Shown one piece after another: positions 38,503 through 47,246 of a stretch of 64,000 nucleotides of DNA (within the stretch, counting starts at the first letter, position 1; each line of letters starts with the position of its first letter). Source of the DNA: Paenibacillus sp. J45TS6 (GTDB lineage Bacteria; Bacillota; Bacilli; Paenibacillales; Paenibacillaceae); NCBI RefSeq assembly GCF_018403285.1, contig NZ_BOSJ01000011.1, positions 103,316 to 167,315 on the forward strand. The letters are read 5' to 3'. Position numbers and translations under genes: made by a program. The notes under the pieces were generated by a model, which saw only the letters and a program-made list of their open reading frames with translations, was not told where the DNA came from and did not search any database.

Positions 38503-38735
38503 TTCCATTTGAAAATACATGGCCCTATGACATTGTAATGGGTGACATTTATGTTCAGGAATGTCCCTTCTGCTCGGCAGAGAATGTATTACTTCCGTTG
38601 AAACCGAAACAGCTTTCATTAATACATGACGGAAAAAAACATCTGCTTGTCTTTCCGTGCTGCAAAAACCGGGTAACGTTACTCGATAACGATCAGGATT
38701 ATCTGCTCGCTGATCAGCGTTTAAGATCCTTATAA
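38499..38735 (+). CDS. Small protein with CxxC and CC motifs, probably zinc-binding
   Basis: A 78-aa protein with ECPFCSAENVLLPL near residue 22 and FPCCKNRVTLL near 54. The four cysteines suggest a small zinc ribbon. I do not recognise the family. Start overlaps the yycC stop by four bases and a strong terminator follows, so the pair forms a two-gene unit. Confidence 0.75.
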   Translation: MIPFENTWPYDIVMGDIYVQECPFCSAENVLLPLKPKQLSLIHDGKKHLLVFPCCKNRVTLLDNDQDYLLADQRLRSL

Positions 38736-38736
38736 C

Positions 38737-38768
38737 AGAAAAGCACCGGTGAAAACCGGTGCTTTTCT
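38737..38768. terminator. Strong bidirectional terminator
   Basis: 14-base perfect stem AGAAAAGCACCGGT / ACCGGTGCTTTTCT with a GAAA loop between convergent genes. Confidence 0.9.
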
Positions 38769-38777
38769 TGTTCATCA

Positions 38778-39158
38778 TTAGGAGGGAGTATTAATAAAAT
38801 GATAGGCCGGGCCAGATAATCGCTGAATGGTAACATCGACAACCGTCTCCGGTATATCCATTTCTTTTAAAGCTTCATACATACAAGATAACCAAGCCTG
38901 AGCCCGCTCTTCCGTAACAGGAAAAGGTAAATGTCTTGCTCTCATCATCGGATGTCCATTTGCATCAGAATACAGAGAGGGACCACCGAAAAATTGACTT
39001 AAAAACATATACTGTTTCTCCAAAACCGGAGTAATATCCTCTGGAAAAAGCGGAGATAGCAATTCATTTTTTTGTACCTTCGGATAAAAAGCCTCAACAA
39101 GTGCTTTTATACCCTCAGCGCCTCCCAAGTTTTCATAAAGCGTTTTGTTCGGATCCAT
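38778..39158 (-). CDS. yjbI: Group II truncated hemoglobin (YjbI/GlbO-like)
   Basis: A 126-aa truncated globin with N-terminal LYENLGGAEGIKALVEAFY, the QYMFLSQFFGGPSLY helix and the proximal histidine in RARHLPFPVT. Tryptophan G8 is in AQAWLSCM, consistent with group II. These proteins bind oxygen or peroxide and are linked to oxidative or nitrosative stress. In Bacillus yjbI lies close to a NAD kinase gene, and nadF is 1.7 kb away here. Confidence 0.9.
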   Translation of the reverse strand: MDPNKTLYENLGGAEGIKALVEAFYPKVQKNELLSPLFPEDITPVLEKQYMFLSQFFGGPSLYSDANGHPMMRARHLPFPVTEERAQAWLSCMYEALKEMDIPETVVDVTIQRLSGPAYHFINTPS

Positions 39159-39204
39159 TCTCTCGCCTTCTTTCTCATGCTAAGTTCTTGATCTAGTATA
39201 ACAA

Positions 39205-39243
39205 AAAAAGACAAGAGCTCCTATCTATCTAGGACTCTTGTCT
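39205..39243 (-). terminator. Terminator between the small peptide gene and the globin gene
   Basis: Minus strand AGACAAGAGTCCTA / TAGGAGCTCTTGTCT stem with a 6-base loop, followed by seven Ts. It terminates a transcript coming from 39.3-39.4 kb. Confidence 0.8.
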
Positions 39244-39287
39244 CATACCAACTGTTCTTGCCTTAGGTATATATTTGCAGTTGATCC

Positions 39288-39386
39288 TTAATAACTCCGC
39301 CAGTCTTCTTCACCGGGATGGATATGCGCTGCCCGCATCACATATACAATAGCGCAGACGAGTATCCCTGCAATTACTCCCATCAC
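39288..39386 (-). CDS. Putative 32-aa membrane peptide
   Basis: A short frame starting at GTG 39386 (or ATG 39383) encodes a hydrophobic N-terminal stretch (GVIAGILVCAIVYVM) and a polar tail (RAAHIHPGEEDWRSY). GGATGGAG lies seven bases before the GTG. It is followed within 45 bases by a strong terminator that would otherwise have no upstream gene, which supports it being real. Function unknown. It was found by reading the 440-base gap before ylbJ; the rest of that gap shows nothing definite. Confidence 0.5.
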   Translation of the reverse strand: MMGVIAGILVCAIVYVMRAAHIHPGEEDWRSY

Positions 39387-39600
39387 GACATCACTCCATC
39401 CTTTAGATAATAGAAACCAGGCATATCAAAAGAGGACTTTAGATCTATTCACTAATTACTATTTATATTAGCATACATTTCCTTAAATTACAGTAAATTT
39501 GCAAACGCTTTCTATTTTTTTTGTCCTGTTTGTCCATCTTGGCTCATATAGTATTCATAACCAGTGAACAGCTTTTAGAAAAAGGGGCGAACCATGGCAT

Positions 39601-40821
39601 ATGAAGCGTCTAGCCTTACCACTTTTGATCACCTTCGGTCTACTCAGTATATGCATGTTAATGGTGGTCTATCCTTTATCCGTATGGGAGTCCGGAGTTC
39701 GCGGTCTTTCCATTTGGTGGGAGGTCCTCTTCCCTTCTCTATTTCCCTTTTTTGTCATATCGGAGTTACTCCTTGGACTTGGCATCGTCCACTTCATGGG
39801 CACTCTTCTTCACCCGTTTATGAGACCCGTATTTCGAATTCCAGGAACAGGCGGTTTTGTCGCCGCTATTAGCTATGCTTCAGGATACCCTGTTGGAGCT
39901 AAACTGACAGCTAAGTTATGGGAACAAAAACAAATCACACGTGAAGAAGGAGAACGACTCGTTGCTTTTACTACAACATCTGATCCTATATTCCTAATCG
40001 GGGCAGTATCTGTTGGTTTTTTTCACATGCCTGCTCTAGCAGGAATTCTCGCTATTGCTCATTATGGATCTGGACTCATTGTTGGTCTTCTGATGCGGTT
40101 TCATGGTCCAAAAGATCCTTTAGAGACGAATACGGAAGCTTTGCCTGAGGAAGTTAACCGTTTGAAGCATGCATTCCATGCAATGCACCAGGCTCGTGAG
40201 AGCGATGGACGCTCTCTTGGACAACTTGTACAGCAAGCAATCCGTTCTTCTTTACAGCTGATGACCGTTGTGGGCGGACTTGTCGTATTTTTTTCGGTCA
40301 TTCTCGAATTATTTACGGAAGCTGGATTTATGAATGGGATGTACCACTGGCTTGAACAAGTCCTCTTATTTCTAGGATTGCCTACAGAATTATCTCAGTC
40401 GCTTGTTGGAGGATTGTTTGAAGTTACCCTCGGAGCTCGGTATGCTGGAACTTTAGAGGGGGTACCCCTCATCTATAAAGTTGCTGCGGCTGCTTCTATT
40501 CTTTCTTGGGGAGGTTTATCCGTTCATGCTCAGGTTGTGAGCATTCTGAATTCTACACCGCTGCGTTATTTACCGTTTATGTTTGCAAGAGCGGTTCATG
40601 CGATCCTTGCAGCCGGAATTGTATTTTTGTGCTGGAACCCAATAATGAATACAGTAGATACGATCAATTGGTCTGGATCTTCCGACTCTTCTTCTCTTCT
40701 TACGGGTATCCACCTGCTCCCATCGCAACTAGCAATCACTATGATGCTGATTGGCGGATTAATGTTGATAACCGCTGTCTATGTATGGATTAAACAGCTC
40801 ACTGCAAAAACTCAAGACTAA
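39601..40821 (+). CDS. ylbJ: Sporulation integral membrane protein YlbJ
   Basis: A 406-aa membrane protein with eight or more helices and the YlbJ pattern WWEVLFPSLFPFFVISELLLGLG, SYASGYPVGAK and TTTSDPIFLIGAVSVG (nucleoside-recognition fold, also in SpmA). YlbJ acts in the mother cell during sporulation and is needed for spore cortex development. ATG 39601 has only a distant AAAGGGG (13 bases); an overlapping ATG in another frame sits closer to it but does not encode the protein. Confidence 0.85.
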   Translation: MKRLALPLLITFGLLSICMLMVVYPLSVWESGVRGLSIWWEVLFPSLFPFFVISELLLGLGIVHFMGTLLHPFMRPVFRIPGTGGFVAAISYASGYPVGAKLTAKLWEQKQITREEGERLVAFTTTSDPIFLIGAVSVGFFHMPALAGILAIAHYGSGLIVGLLMRFHGPKDPLETNTEALPEEVNRLKHAFHAMHQARESDGRSLGQLVQQAIRSSLQLMTVVGGLVVFFSVILELFTEAGFMNGMYHWLEQVLLFLGLPTELSQSLVGGLFEVTLGARYAGTLEGVPLIYKVAAAASILSWGGLSVHAQVVSILNSTPLRYLPFMFARAVHAILAAGIVFLCWNPIMNTVDTINWSGSSDSSSLLTGIHLLPSQLAITMMLIGGLMLITAVYVWIKQLTAKTQD

Positions 40822-40901
40822 AGGAAATGTGTTGCAGCGATTGTTTTCTGTCCTGAAATTGGATATCATCAAGTTATACTTATTACAAAGGAGCTTTCAT
40901 C

Positions 40902-41708
40902 TTGAGATATTATGTTCAGGACAGAGGAGACTCTTTATCTATGGATTTGGCCGAGCAATTTCACCGTCTTGCTGAAGAGCAGGGATTTATACTTGATGCC
41001 AAATCTCCAGAGATCGTTGTTTCTATTGGCGGCGATGGCACCATGCTACAGGCTTTTCATACGTTTATTGATCAAATCCCTGATATTGCTTTTGTTGGTG
41101 TTCATACAGGTCACCTTGGTTTTTATGCAGACTGGAAAGCGGATGAGCTTCATGAGCTGATCAAACTTATGAGTAACGGTCTAGATACGAGTCAGCAGTT
41201 GCAGCCACGTATTGTGGAGTATCCTTTAGTTGATCTGGAGATCCACCGAAAGTCAGGGATTACCTCCATGGTTGCACTTAATGAGTTTACCCTCAAAGGT
41301 GTCGATGGAACAGTTGTAGCTCAAGTCGATATTAATGATATTACTTTTGAGATGTTTCGTGGTGACGGCATTTGTGTATCCACCCCTTCCGGCAGCACGG
41401 CTTACAACAAAGCACTTGGCGGAGCCATGATTCACCCCACGATTGAAGCGATGCAAATTGCTGAGATCGCCTCCATTAATAACCGGGTCTACCGTACGCT
41501 AGGATCGCCTATCGTACTGCCCAAGCATCATCATTGCGATATTTTCTCTAGAAAATCCCAAAGACTGCTACTTACTATTGATCACGTTAATATGACGATT
41601 GATGACCTTATATCTGTAAGGTGTCAGGTTTCCAGACAAAAAGTTAGTTTTGCAAGATATCGTCCTTACCCATTTTGGGATCGGGTTCGTACAGCCTTTC
41701 TGGATTAA
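40902..41708 (+). CDS. nadF: NAD kinase
   Basis: A 268-aa NAD kinase with the GGDGT motif at residues 43-47 and the NAD-binding STPSGSTAYNKALGG segment. It phosphorylates NAD with ATP to make NADP, the cofactor used by the two glucose-6-phosphate dehydrogenases in this window. Start is TTG at 40902, eight bases after AAAGGAG. Transcription ends in a perfect hairpin directly after the stop codon. Confidence 0.95.
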   Translation: MRYYVQDRGDSLSMDLAEQFHRLAEEQGFILDAKSPEIVVSIGGDGTMLQAFHTFIDQIPDIAFVGVHTGHLGFYADWKADELHELIKLMSNGLDTSQQLQPRIVEYPLVDLEIHRKSGITSMVALNEFTLKGVDGTVVAQVDINDITFEMFRGDGICVSTPSGSTAYNKALGGAMIHPTIEAMQIAEIASINNRVYRTLGSPIVLPKHHHCDIFSRKSQRLLLTIDHVNMTIDDLISVRCQVSRQKVSFARYRPYPFWDRVRTAFLD

Positions 41709-41756
41709 GCTACAGCAAAAAGCGGTTCCTACTCAGGAACCGCTTTTTGCTGTAGC
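41709..41756. terminator. Bidirectional terminator overlapping the yutD 3' end
   Basis: A 21-base perfect inverted repeat (begins GCTACAGC, loop TACTCA) starts at the base after the nadF stop. On the minus strand its first arm encodes the last seven residues of YutD (ATAKSGS) and the TGA stop lies in the loop. Confidence 0.9.
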
Positions 41757-42248
41757 TTCTTCTTTTGTTTTGTTCTCCTTAGAGAACTTGCGCTCTCTAG
41801 ATTCTTTATGTTCTTTATGTTCTTTTGACTCTTTTGGTTCTTTTGGTTCTTTTGGTTCTTTAAACTCTTTAAGCTCTTTAGGATCTTTAGGCTCTTTAGG
41901 CTCTTTTGGTTGGGATTCTTTAGATTCTTTAGCTTCTTTAAATTCTTTCTCTTTTGAATCCTTAGGTTCTTTTTGCTCTTTTTGCTTATGAAGTACAAAA
42001 TAAGCACAACCAAAATTACAATATTCGTTAATATAATCAACCATGCCCGTAATCGAAGTATCTTTATTCGCCTTCGGGTGGTTCTCTCGGTAAAATCCTT
42101 TAAGTCTCAGTTGATTATAGCCCCAATCCCCAATAATATAATCATATCGTTCAAGGACATCGCTATACCGATCACGAAAGGCTTCCGGATTCCAACCGTT
42201 TCTATAGTCCTGCAAGACTTCATAAGTTTTGCCGCTGATCTGAATCAA
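41733..42248 (-). CDS. yutD: YutD family protein with charged repeat tail
   Basis: Residues 1-88 are a normal YutD (DUF1027) domain: ISGKTYEVLQDYRNGWNPEAF, RYSDVLERYDYIIGDWGY and EYCNFGCAYFVL. B. subtilis YutD is only about 100 aa; here residues 89-158 are a low-complexity tail of K-E-x triplets, then NKTKEEATAKSGS. The function of YutD is unknown. The tail is highly charged and probably disordered. Start is TTG at 42248 behind AAGGGAAGG. The neighbours lipA and lytH are the same as in B. subtilis, so the domain assignment is secure. Confidence 0.85.
   Translation of the reverse strand: MIQISGKTYEVLQDYRNGWNPEAFRDRYSDVLERYDYIIGDWGYNQLRLKGFYRENHPKANKDTSITGMVDYINEYCNFGCAYFVLHKQKEQKEPKDSKEKEFKEAKESKESQPKEPKEPKDPKELKEFKEPKEPKEPKESKEHKEHKESRERKFSKENKTKEEATAKSGS
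41775..41984 (-). repeat. Imperfect short tandem repeat coding KEx triplets in yutD
   Basis: The minus strand repeats AAAGAACCA-like 9-base units (KEP, KES, KEH, KEF variants) for about 200 bases. Unit sequence varies by single-base changes, and there are no spacers, so it is a coding microrepeat and not a CRISPR array. Confidence 0.8.
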
Positions 42249-42308
42249 AACCGTCTTCCTTCCCTTCTATCCGAACCGCCTTCTTTTTCATGCAAAGGCT
42301 TACTCCTA

Positions 42309-43196
42309 CTATACTACATTATTTGCATTCGCGGCAGACTTTACTTGTTCATGTGCATGATATGAACTTCTAACCATAGGTCCTGATTCCACATGACTGA
42401 ATCCTCGAGCCAGACCTTCTTTTTTTAGTTCCGCGAATTCTTCAGGCGTTACATACCTTTTTACATATAAATGCTTGTCCGAAGGCTGTAGATATTGCCC
42501 AATCGTCATAATATTACAATCGACTGCTCTCAAATCGTCCATTGTCTGAAGAATTTCATCCCACTCTTCCCCAAGCCCCAGCATAATACTTGATTTGGTT
42601 GGTATATCTGGATTCATTTCTTTTGATCTTTTAAGCAATTCAAGAGAACGTTCATACTTAGCTTTGGCACGAACCTGATCAGACAAGCGTTCTACCGTTT
42701 CAATATTATGATTTAAAATATCCGGTTTTGCATCCATGACGATTTGCAGTGCCTCCTTATTCCCTAGAAAATCAGGAATGAGTACCTCGACACTACATAA
42801 AGGTAGTTTTCTGCGTATTGCTTTGATTGTTTCTGCGAAAATGGAAGCTCCTCCATCTGTAAGATCATCCCTCGCTACACTCGTCACTACACAGTGCTGT
42901 AAATTCATCTGTTCTGCCGCTTCAGCAACACGTTCCGGCTCCTGTAAATCAAGCTCAGTAGGCAGACCCGTATTTACTGCACAGAATCGGCAGGCTCTTG
43001 TACAAATATCTCCAAGAATCATAAAAGTTGCTGTACGGTTTGCCCAGCATTCATAAATATTAGGACAACGTGCTTCTTCGCAGACCGTATGAAGGGTTTT
43101 TGAACGCATCATTGTTTTAATTTCTTGATACTCTTCACCTGCGGTTAGTTTTATCTTAATCCACTCTGGTTTAGGTTCTTTCACTTTGCTCCCCAA
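42309..43196 (-). CDS. lipA: Lipoyl synthase
   Basis: A 295-aa radical-SAM enzyme with both iron-sulfur sites: [12 protein letters not shown] for the auxiliary cluster and CTRACRFC (CxxxCxxC) for the SAM cluster; the RSSYHA serine ligand is near the C-terminus. It inserts two sulfurs into octanoyl-protein to make lipoyl cofactor. Start TTG at 43196 with AGAGGG upstream; an internal GTG five codons later is an alternative. Convergent partner yutD follows. Confidence 0.95.
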   Translation of the reverse strand: MGSKVKEPKPEWIKIKLTAGEEYQEIKTMMRSKTLHTVCEEARCPNIYECWANRTATFMILGDICTRACRFCAVNTGLPTELDLQEPERVAEAAEQMNLQHCVVTSVARDDLTDGGASIFAETIKAIRRKLPLCSVEVLIPDFLGNKEALQIVMDAKPDILNHNIETVERLSDQVRAKAKYERSLELLKRSKEMNPDIPTKSSIMLGLGEEWDEILQTMDDLRAVDCNIMTIGQYLQPSDKHLYVKRYVTPEEFAELKKEGLARGFSHVESGPMVRSSYHAHEQVKSAANANNVV

Positions 43197-43400
43197 GGAA
43201 GTACCCTCTTTTCTATATCGAGATGTATTAAACTATCGCACGGACACATTATAACATGAATTTTATGGTAATAACCTCCATTTCTTATCATTTCTTCTTT
43301 ACGCTCCCGATTCTTTTTTTCATGATAAGGCATAAAAACAAGAGAGTTGTGTGAACCTAAACATAACTTTGAGCGGAAACGAAGAAAGGAGGAGTATCTG

Positions 43401-44468
43401 TTGTTACGGATATACAAAAAACATAACTGGCGAATGCTTTGTCTGAAAGTCACACTCACTCTCTCTTTCTTTGCCTCACTCACACCAGCTGATGTCTTTG
43501 CTCAGGAGAAACCTGTAAATCCGCCAAGTGCTCAAGATATTTATAGAGAACGCAAGGCATTATATGACCAAATAAGTATGGTGAGCGGCGTTCCTTGGTA
43601 TTATCTTGCAGCGATTGATCAGTATGAGCGGACGATGACAAAAGCGCATCCGAAGGACCGCGCACACGAAGAGCGGTTAACAGGTATCTTTTTTGAATCT
43701 CGAAGGTGGGCAGGAATTTTAAATCCAGATCAGCAGGATAAGAATCCTATGTCCATTGCCCTCTTTGGTGGACTTGGACTAGATGGAACTGGTGATCAGA
43801 AAGCAGACCCAGAGAATAACGTGGATGTACTTTTTACCATGTCTCGTGTTGCTTCAAAATATGGGATATCGGCAGATGATATCGGTATCTCTCTATGGCA
43901 CTATTACCAAAACACAAGAGCGGTTCAAAGAATACAGCAATTCGCCAGAATCTATAAGCACTTTGATACGCTTGAGCTTTCAGAGCATGCATTCCCTTTA
44001 CCTTTAGGTACCGTGTACTCTTACCGAAGCACCTGGGGAACAAGCCGCAGCTGGGGTGGACGGCGAATTCATGAGGGAACAGATCTTTTTGCCCATCATG
44101 GCCTGACGGTCCGAAGTACTTGTTATGGAATTATTGAAATTAAAGGCTGGAATCCATTTGGAGGATGGCGCGTGGGAATAAGGGACCTAGACAACCACTA
44201 TCACTACTATGCGCATTTGTCTGGCTTCGAGAAGGGTATACACGTAGGCAGTATTGTGACTCCAGGACAAACCATTGGATGGGTAGGAAGCTCCGGTTAT
44301 GGTAAGCCAGGGACACAGGGGAAATTCCCTCCTCATCTGCATTATGGTATTTACCGGGATACAGGGCTTACCGAATGGTCTTTTGATCCCTATCCATCAC
44401 TGCATCGCTGGGAGAATGAAGAACGTAAAGCTTTACAAGCCAAAAAGAAAAAGAAAACCTCACCGTAA
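43401..44468 (+). CDS. lytH: M23 family peptidase, LytH-like
   Basis: A 355-aa protein with an N-terminal signal or anchor (LCLKVTLTLSFFASLTPADVFAQ cut here at ~25 residues), a helical middle region and a C-terminal M23 (LytM) zinc endopeptidase domain. Ligands are the H and D of RRIHEGTDLF and the HxH of PPHLHYG. B. subtilis LytH is a sporulation L-Ala-D-Glu endopeptidase that trims cortex peptides. Start is TTG at 43401 behind AAAGGAGGAG. It is divergent from lipA, as in B. subtilis. Confidence 0.85.
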   Translation: MLRIYKKHNWRMLCLKVTLTLSFFASLTPADVFAQEKPVNPPSAQDIYRERKALYDQISMVSGVPWYYLAAIDQYERTMTKAHPKDRAHEERLTGIFFESRRWAGILNPDQQDKNPMSIALFGGLGLDGTGDQKADPENNVDVLFTMSRVASKYGISADDIGISLWHYYQNTRAVQRIQQFARIYKHFDTLELSEHAFPLPLGTVYSYRSTWGTSRSWGGRRIHEGTDLFAHHGLTVRSTCYGIIEIKGWNPFGGWRVGIRDLDNHYHYYAHLSGFEKGIHVGSIVTPGQTIGWVGSSGYGKPGTQGKFPPHLHYGIYRDTGLTEWSFDPYPSLHRWENEERKALQAKKKKKTSP

Positions 44469-44470
44469 TT

Positions 44471-44537
44471 TTAAGTGACTTGTTACGTAAGCATCCTCTG
44501 GAAACAGACGATTCTTGTACAAGTCACTTTCTTTTTT
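44471..44537. terminator. Hairpin between lytH and yunB
   Basis: AAGTGACTTGT / ACAAGTCACTT stem with a long loop, then CTTTTTTT; it serves the lytH end and possibly yunB. Confidence 0.6.
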
Positions 44538-44563
44538 TACGATCCAGGTTCAATTTTTCTCAC

Positions 44564-45409
44564 TCACTCATTACCATTTGGCAAAAGAGGTTCCGGCTCT
44601 TCTAGATAGAGCTGACTATTCCCCTCGTTCTTGGGGACGGTGCTGCTTGCATCCGGGGTTGTTACTCCCGTGCTCGGTGCTGTAGCTGATGGTAAAGAAG
44701 GAAGCGCTAAACTTGGTGCACTTGCTCCATTATCTCCTACAGGACGTCCTTGATTATCGTAATAATACATAGGCACATCTCCAACAACAAGCAAGTAGGA
44801 AATCGGCAGCTCCGTGTCCACTATTTCCGGTTCCATATCGAGCGGGACTACAACAGCCACCTCAGCAATGATGTGAATATATACCTCGACCAAAATCATA
44901 TTGATTCCCGCATTTTGCTGTCTCGTGCTGAGATCTACTTTTACCGCGCCTTGTGGTTCAATCCGAATGGGCACTTTAGGACCAAAAGAGGACAAAATCG
45001 TACTTCCCAGCGCTTGCCCGAGTGGAATATGGTCTCTGAATGACTCCATATCTTGTAGTGTAGTTTGAACAATAGATAACGCATTGGAAGTAATTCTCAT
45101 GTGCTCATCGTAATTCAGCATAAAACCACTGATCTTTCCCTTGGTATCCGTTTTCCACTCAATGAGATCATCAGACGGTTTGCCATCTGCAATTTGACTC
45201 GTTATGGCTTTGTTAATCGCTTCTGTCGCCAGCTGTTTCACTCTGATTTTAGCTAGATGCATAATGGGAGGCTTCAGATTCCGCTCTATGTATGCAGCAG
45301 ATTGCACCGTCAAAATCACAATCACCAGCATGATGATCAGTACCCACTTTTTCCAGTGTCCCCCTGTTTTTTGCCGCTGATTTCTCCACCTAGATCTTCT
45401 GAATGCCAT
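44564..45409 (-). CDS. yunB: Sporulation protein YunB
   Basis: A 281-aa protein with a basic N-terminus, one membrane helix (KWVLIIMLVIVILTVQSA) and an exterior domain containing EAINKAI, GFMLNYDEHMRI and GSTILSSFGPKVPIRIEPQG, matching the YunB family. YunB is produced in the mother cell and needed for proper spores. A proline/serine/threonine-rich C-terminus is longer than in B. subtilis. ATG at 45409 follows GGGAGG. Confidence 0.85.
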   Translation of the reverse strand: MAFRRSRWRNQRQKTGGHWKKWVLIIMLVIVILTVQSAAYIERNLKPPIMHLAKIRVKQLATEAINKAITSQIADGKPSDDLIEWKTDTKGKISGFMLNYDEHMRITSNALSIVQTTLQDMESFRDHIPLGQALGSTILSSFGPKVPIRIEPQGAVKVDLSTRQQNAGINMILVEVYIHIIAEVAVVVPLDMEPEIVDTELPISYLLVVGDVPMYYYDNQGRPVGDNGASAPSLALPSLPSATAPSTGVTTPDASSTVPKNEGNSQLYLEEPEPLLPNGNE

Positions 45410-45502
45410 GCACGCATTCCTCCCTTGAGAGAGGTTCCTTTTTTTAATCTATGCAGCCTGACCTAAAAAAAGAAGCAAGCCTTATGTTCTGCGTAGTGGT
45501 AT

Positions 45503-45536
45503 ATAAAAAAAGAGAACTCCCGTAGGAATTCTCTTC
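45503..45536 (-). terminator. Terminator after the transaldolase gene
   Basis: AAGAGAATTCC / GGAGTTCTCTT stem with a 4-base loop and TTTTTTAT on the minus strand. Confidence 0.85.
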
Positions 45537-45571
45537 TTATCAACCTGAATGATTAAAGATAGCATTTCAAG

Positions 45572-46237
45572 TTATTTCATTGGTGGTTTCGCATCTTGAG
45601 GAACGGACTCCCAATCTTTAAGGAAACGCTCAATCCCACTATCCGTAAGCGGATGTTTCCATAAAGTTGGCACCAGTGTACCCGGAATCGTTGCAATATG
45701 CGCACCTGCCAGAGCCGCATCCTCTACATGTTTAATGTTACGGATACTTGCTGCAATGATTTCGGCAGGTAGGTTATACGTATCCAAGATCTGACGCAAA
45801 TCACGGATAAGCTGCATTCCATCCACTGAGATATCATCAAGACGTCCAACAAATGGACTGATGAATGTTGCCCCCGCTTTTGCTGCCATGAGACCTTGAG
45901 CCGCTGAGAAAACCAATGTAACATTGGTTTTAATTCCTTTTTTACTCAGTTCGTTCGTCGCATATAGACCATCCTCAGTCATTGGCAATTTAATAACCAC
46001 ATTCGGTGCCCAAGTTGCGATTTCTTCTGCTTCTTTTAACATGTCTTCTGCTTTAGTACCAATCACTTCAGCACTGACAGGACCTTCTACAAAAGAAGTA
46101 ATTTCTTTGATCACGTCTTTAAAAACGCGACCTTCTTTAGCAATTAGAGAAGGATTCGTCGTTACGCCATCTACCAGACCCAGACGATGAATTCTTTTAA
46201 TTTGTTCAACATTCCCAGTATCTAAGAAAAATTTCAT
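45572..46237 (-). CDS. Transaldolase / fructose-6-phosphate aldolase family protein
   Basis: A 221-aa member of the short TalC/Fsa/YwjH group. Schiff-base lysine is in [13 protein letters not shown] near residue 86; other conserved pieces are [15 protein letters not shown] and [11 protein letters not shown]. In Bacillus this size class mostly acts as transaldolase, moving dihydroxyacetone units between sugar phosphates; aldolase activity cannot be excluded. Downstream of gnd and zwf1 on the same strand, it completes an oxidative-to-nonoxidative pentose phosphate set. Confidence 0.9.
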   Translation of the reverse strand: MKFFLDTGNVEQIKRIHRLGLVDGVTTNPSLIAKEGRVFKDVIKEITSFVEGPVSAEVIGTKAEDMLKEAEEIATWAPNVVIKLPMTEDGLYATNELSKKGIKTNVTLVFSAAQGLMAAKAGATFISPFVGRLDDISVDGMQLIRDLRQILDTYNLPAEIIAASIRNIKHVEDAALAGAHIATIPGTLVPTLWKHPLTDSGIERFLKDWESVPQDAKPPMK

Positions 46238-46290
46238 AATGACATGCCCTCCATATTTTTTAAATAATAGGTCAATAGCAAATAGATATA

Positions 46291-46330
46291 AATATATGCC
46301 AACATTTATATATAAACATTGGCATATATT
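46291..46330. repeat. AT-rich 12-base inverted repeat between gnd and the transaldolase gene
   Basis: AATATATGCCAA and TTGGCATATATT flank a 16-base AT centre, 23-62 bases after the gnd stop and about 55 bases before the transaldolase start. It could be a weak terminator or an operator. Confidence 0.5.
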
Positions 46331-46352
46331 TTAAACACATTTTATAATTTTA

Positions 46353-47246
46353 TTATTTTTTCTCTACCGCATGTCCGCCAAATTCATTCCGAAGTGCCGC
46401 TACCACTTTACCTGTAAACGTATCATTCTCCAGGGAACGATAACGCATAAGAAGGGAAAGAGCGATAACTGGAGTAGCTGCTTGTAGATCAAATGCCGTT
46501 TCAACTGTCCATTTCCCTTCACCGGAAGAGTGCATAACCCCGCGAATCTCATCTAAGTTTGAATCTTTGGAGAAGGCACGCTCTGTAAGTTCCATCAGCC
46601 ATGAACGAATAACCGAACCATTGTTCCATACGCGTGCTACTTTTTCATAGTCAAAGTCATAATCACTTTTCTCGAGTACTTCAAATCCTTCACCAATCGA
46701 TGCCATCATACCGTACTCAATTCCATTGTGAACCATTTTCAGAAAATGTCCGCTGCCGGCTTTACCCGCATATAGATAACCATTCTCTACGGCTGTGTCT
46801 TTGAATAGCGGTTCAACGATATTCCATGCTTCTTCATCTCCGCCAATCATGTAACATGCACCGTTACGTGCACCTTCCATACCGCCAGAAGTACCTACGT
46901 CCATGAAATGGATGCCATGTTCTTTCAACTGCTCATAACGACGAATCGATTCTTTATAATGAGAGTTACCTGCTTCAATAACAATGTCACCTTTGGACAA
47001 TATTGGAATCAAGTCATTAATTACTCCATCAACTACAGAGTGCGGTACCATAATCCATAGGATTCTTGGTGATTCCATGGATTCTGCCATTTCTTTGTAA
47101 GAAGAAACGCCTGTTGCACCGTATTCTTTCATCTCTGAAACTGCTTTTTCATTCAAATCATAAGCAACCACTTCATGCTTATGGTCGATCAGATTTCTAC
47201 CTAGATTCAGTCCCATTTTACCTAAACCAATTAATCCTACTTTCAT
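46353..47246 (-). CDS. 6-phosphogluconate dehydrogenase (short YqeC/GntZ type)
   Basis: A 297-aa enzyme of the short decarboxylating 6PGDH class (about 300 aa against about 470 for the long class). It has the Rossmann GLIGLGKMG at residues 4-12, the substrate motif GTSGGMEGA and the catalytic lysine/asparagine region KMVHNGIEYG. It converts 6-phosphogluconate to ribulose 5-phosphate. The ATG at 47246 is nine bases from GGAGG; the TTG two codons upstream is only three bases away. Follows zwf1 by about 100 bases. Confidence 0.9.
   Translation of the reverse strand: MKVGLIGLGKMGLNLGRNLIDHKHEVVAYDLNEKAVSEMKEYGATGVSSYKEMAESMESPRILWIMVPHSVVDGVINDLIPILSKGDIVIEAGNSHYKESIRRYEQLKEHGIHFMDVGTSGGMEGARNGACYMIGGDEEAWNIVEPLFKDTAVENGYLYAGKAGSGHFLKMVHNGIEYGMMASIGEGFEVLEKSDYDFDYEKVARVWNNGSVIRSWLMELTERAFSKDSNLDEIRGVMHSSGEGKWTVETAFDLQAATPVIALSLLMRYRSLENDTFTGKVVAALRNEFGGHAVEKK

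Noticed and set aside
39594-39872. Overlapping frame starting at ATG 39594
   Set aside because: Closer to the Shine-Dalgarno than the ylbJ ATG, but its product has no family features and it lies wholly within ylbJ.
41775-41984. Repeat array resembling CRISPR at first glance
   Set aside because: Units are 9 bases, contiguous, in frame and without spacers; no cas genes nearby.
41650-41991. Plus-strand frame rich in S-F-G-S-L repeats
   Set aside because: It is the antisense image of the KEx repeat in yutD; it starts inside nadF and has no ribosome site of its own.
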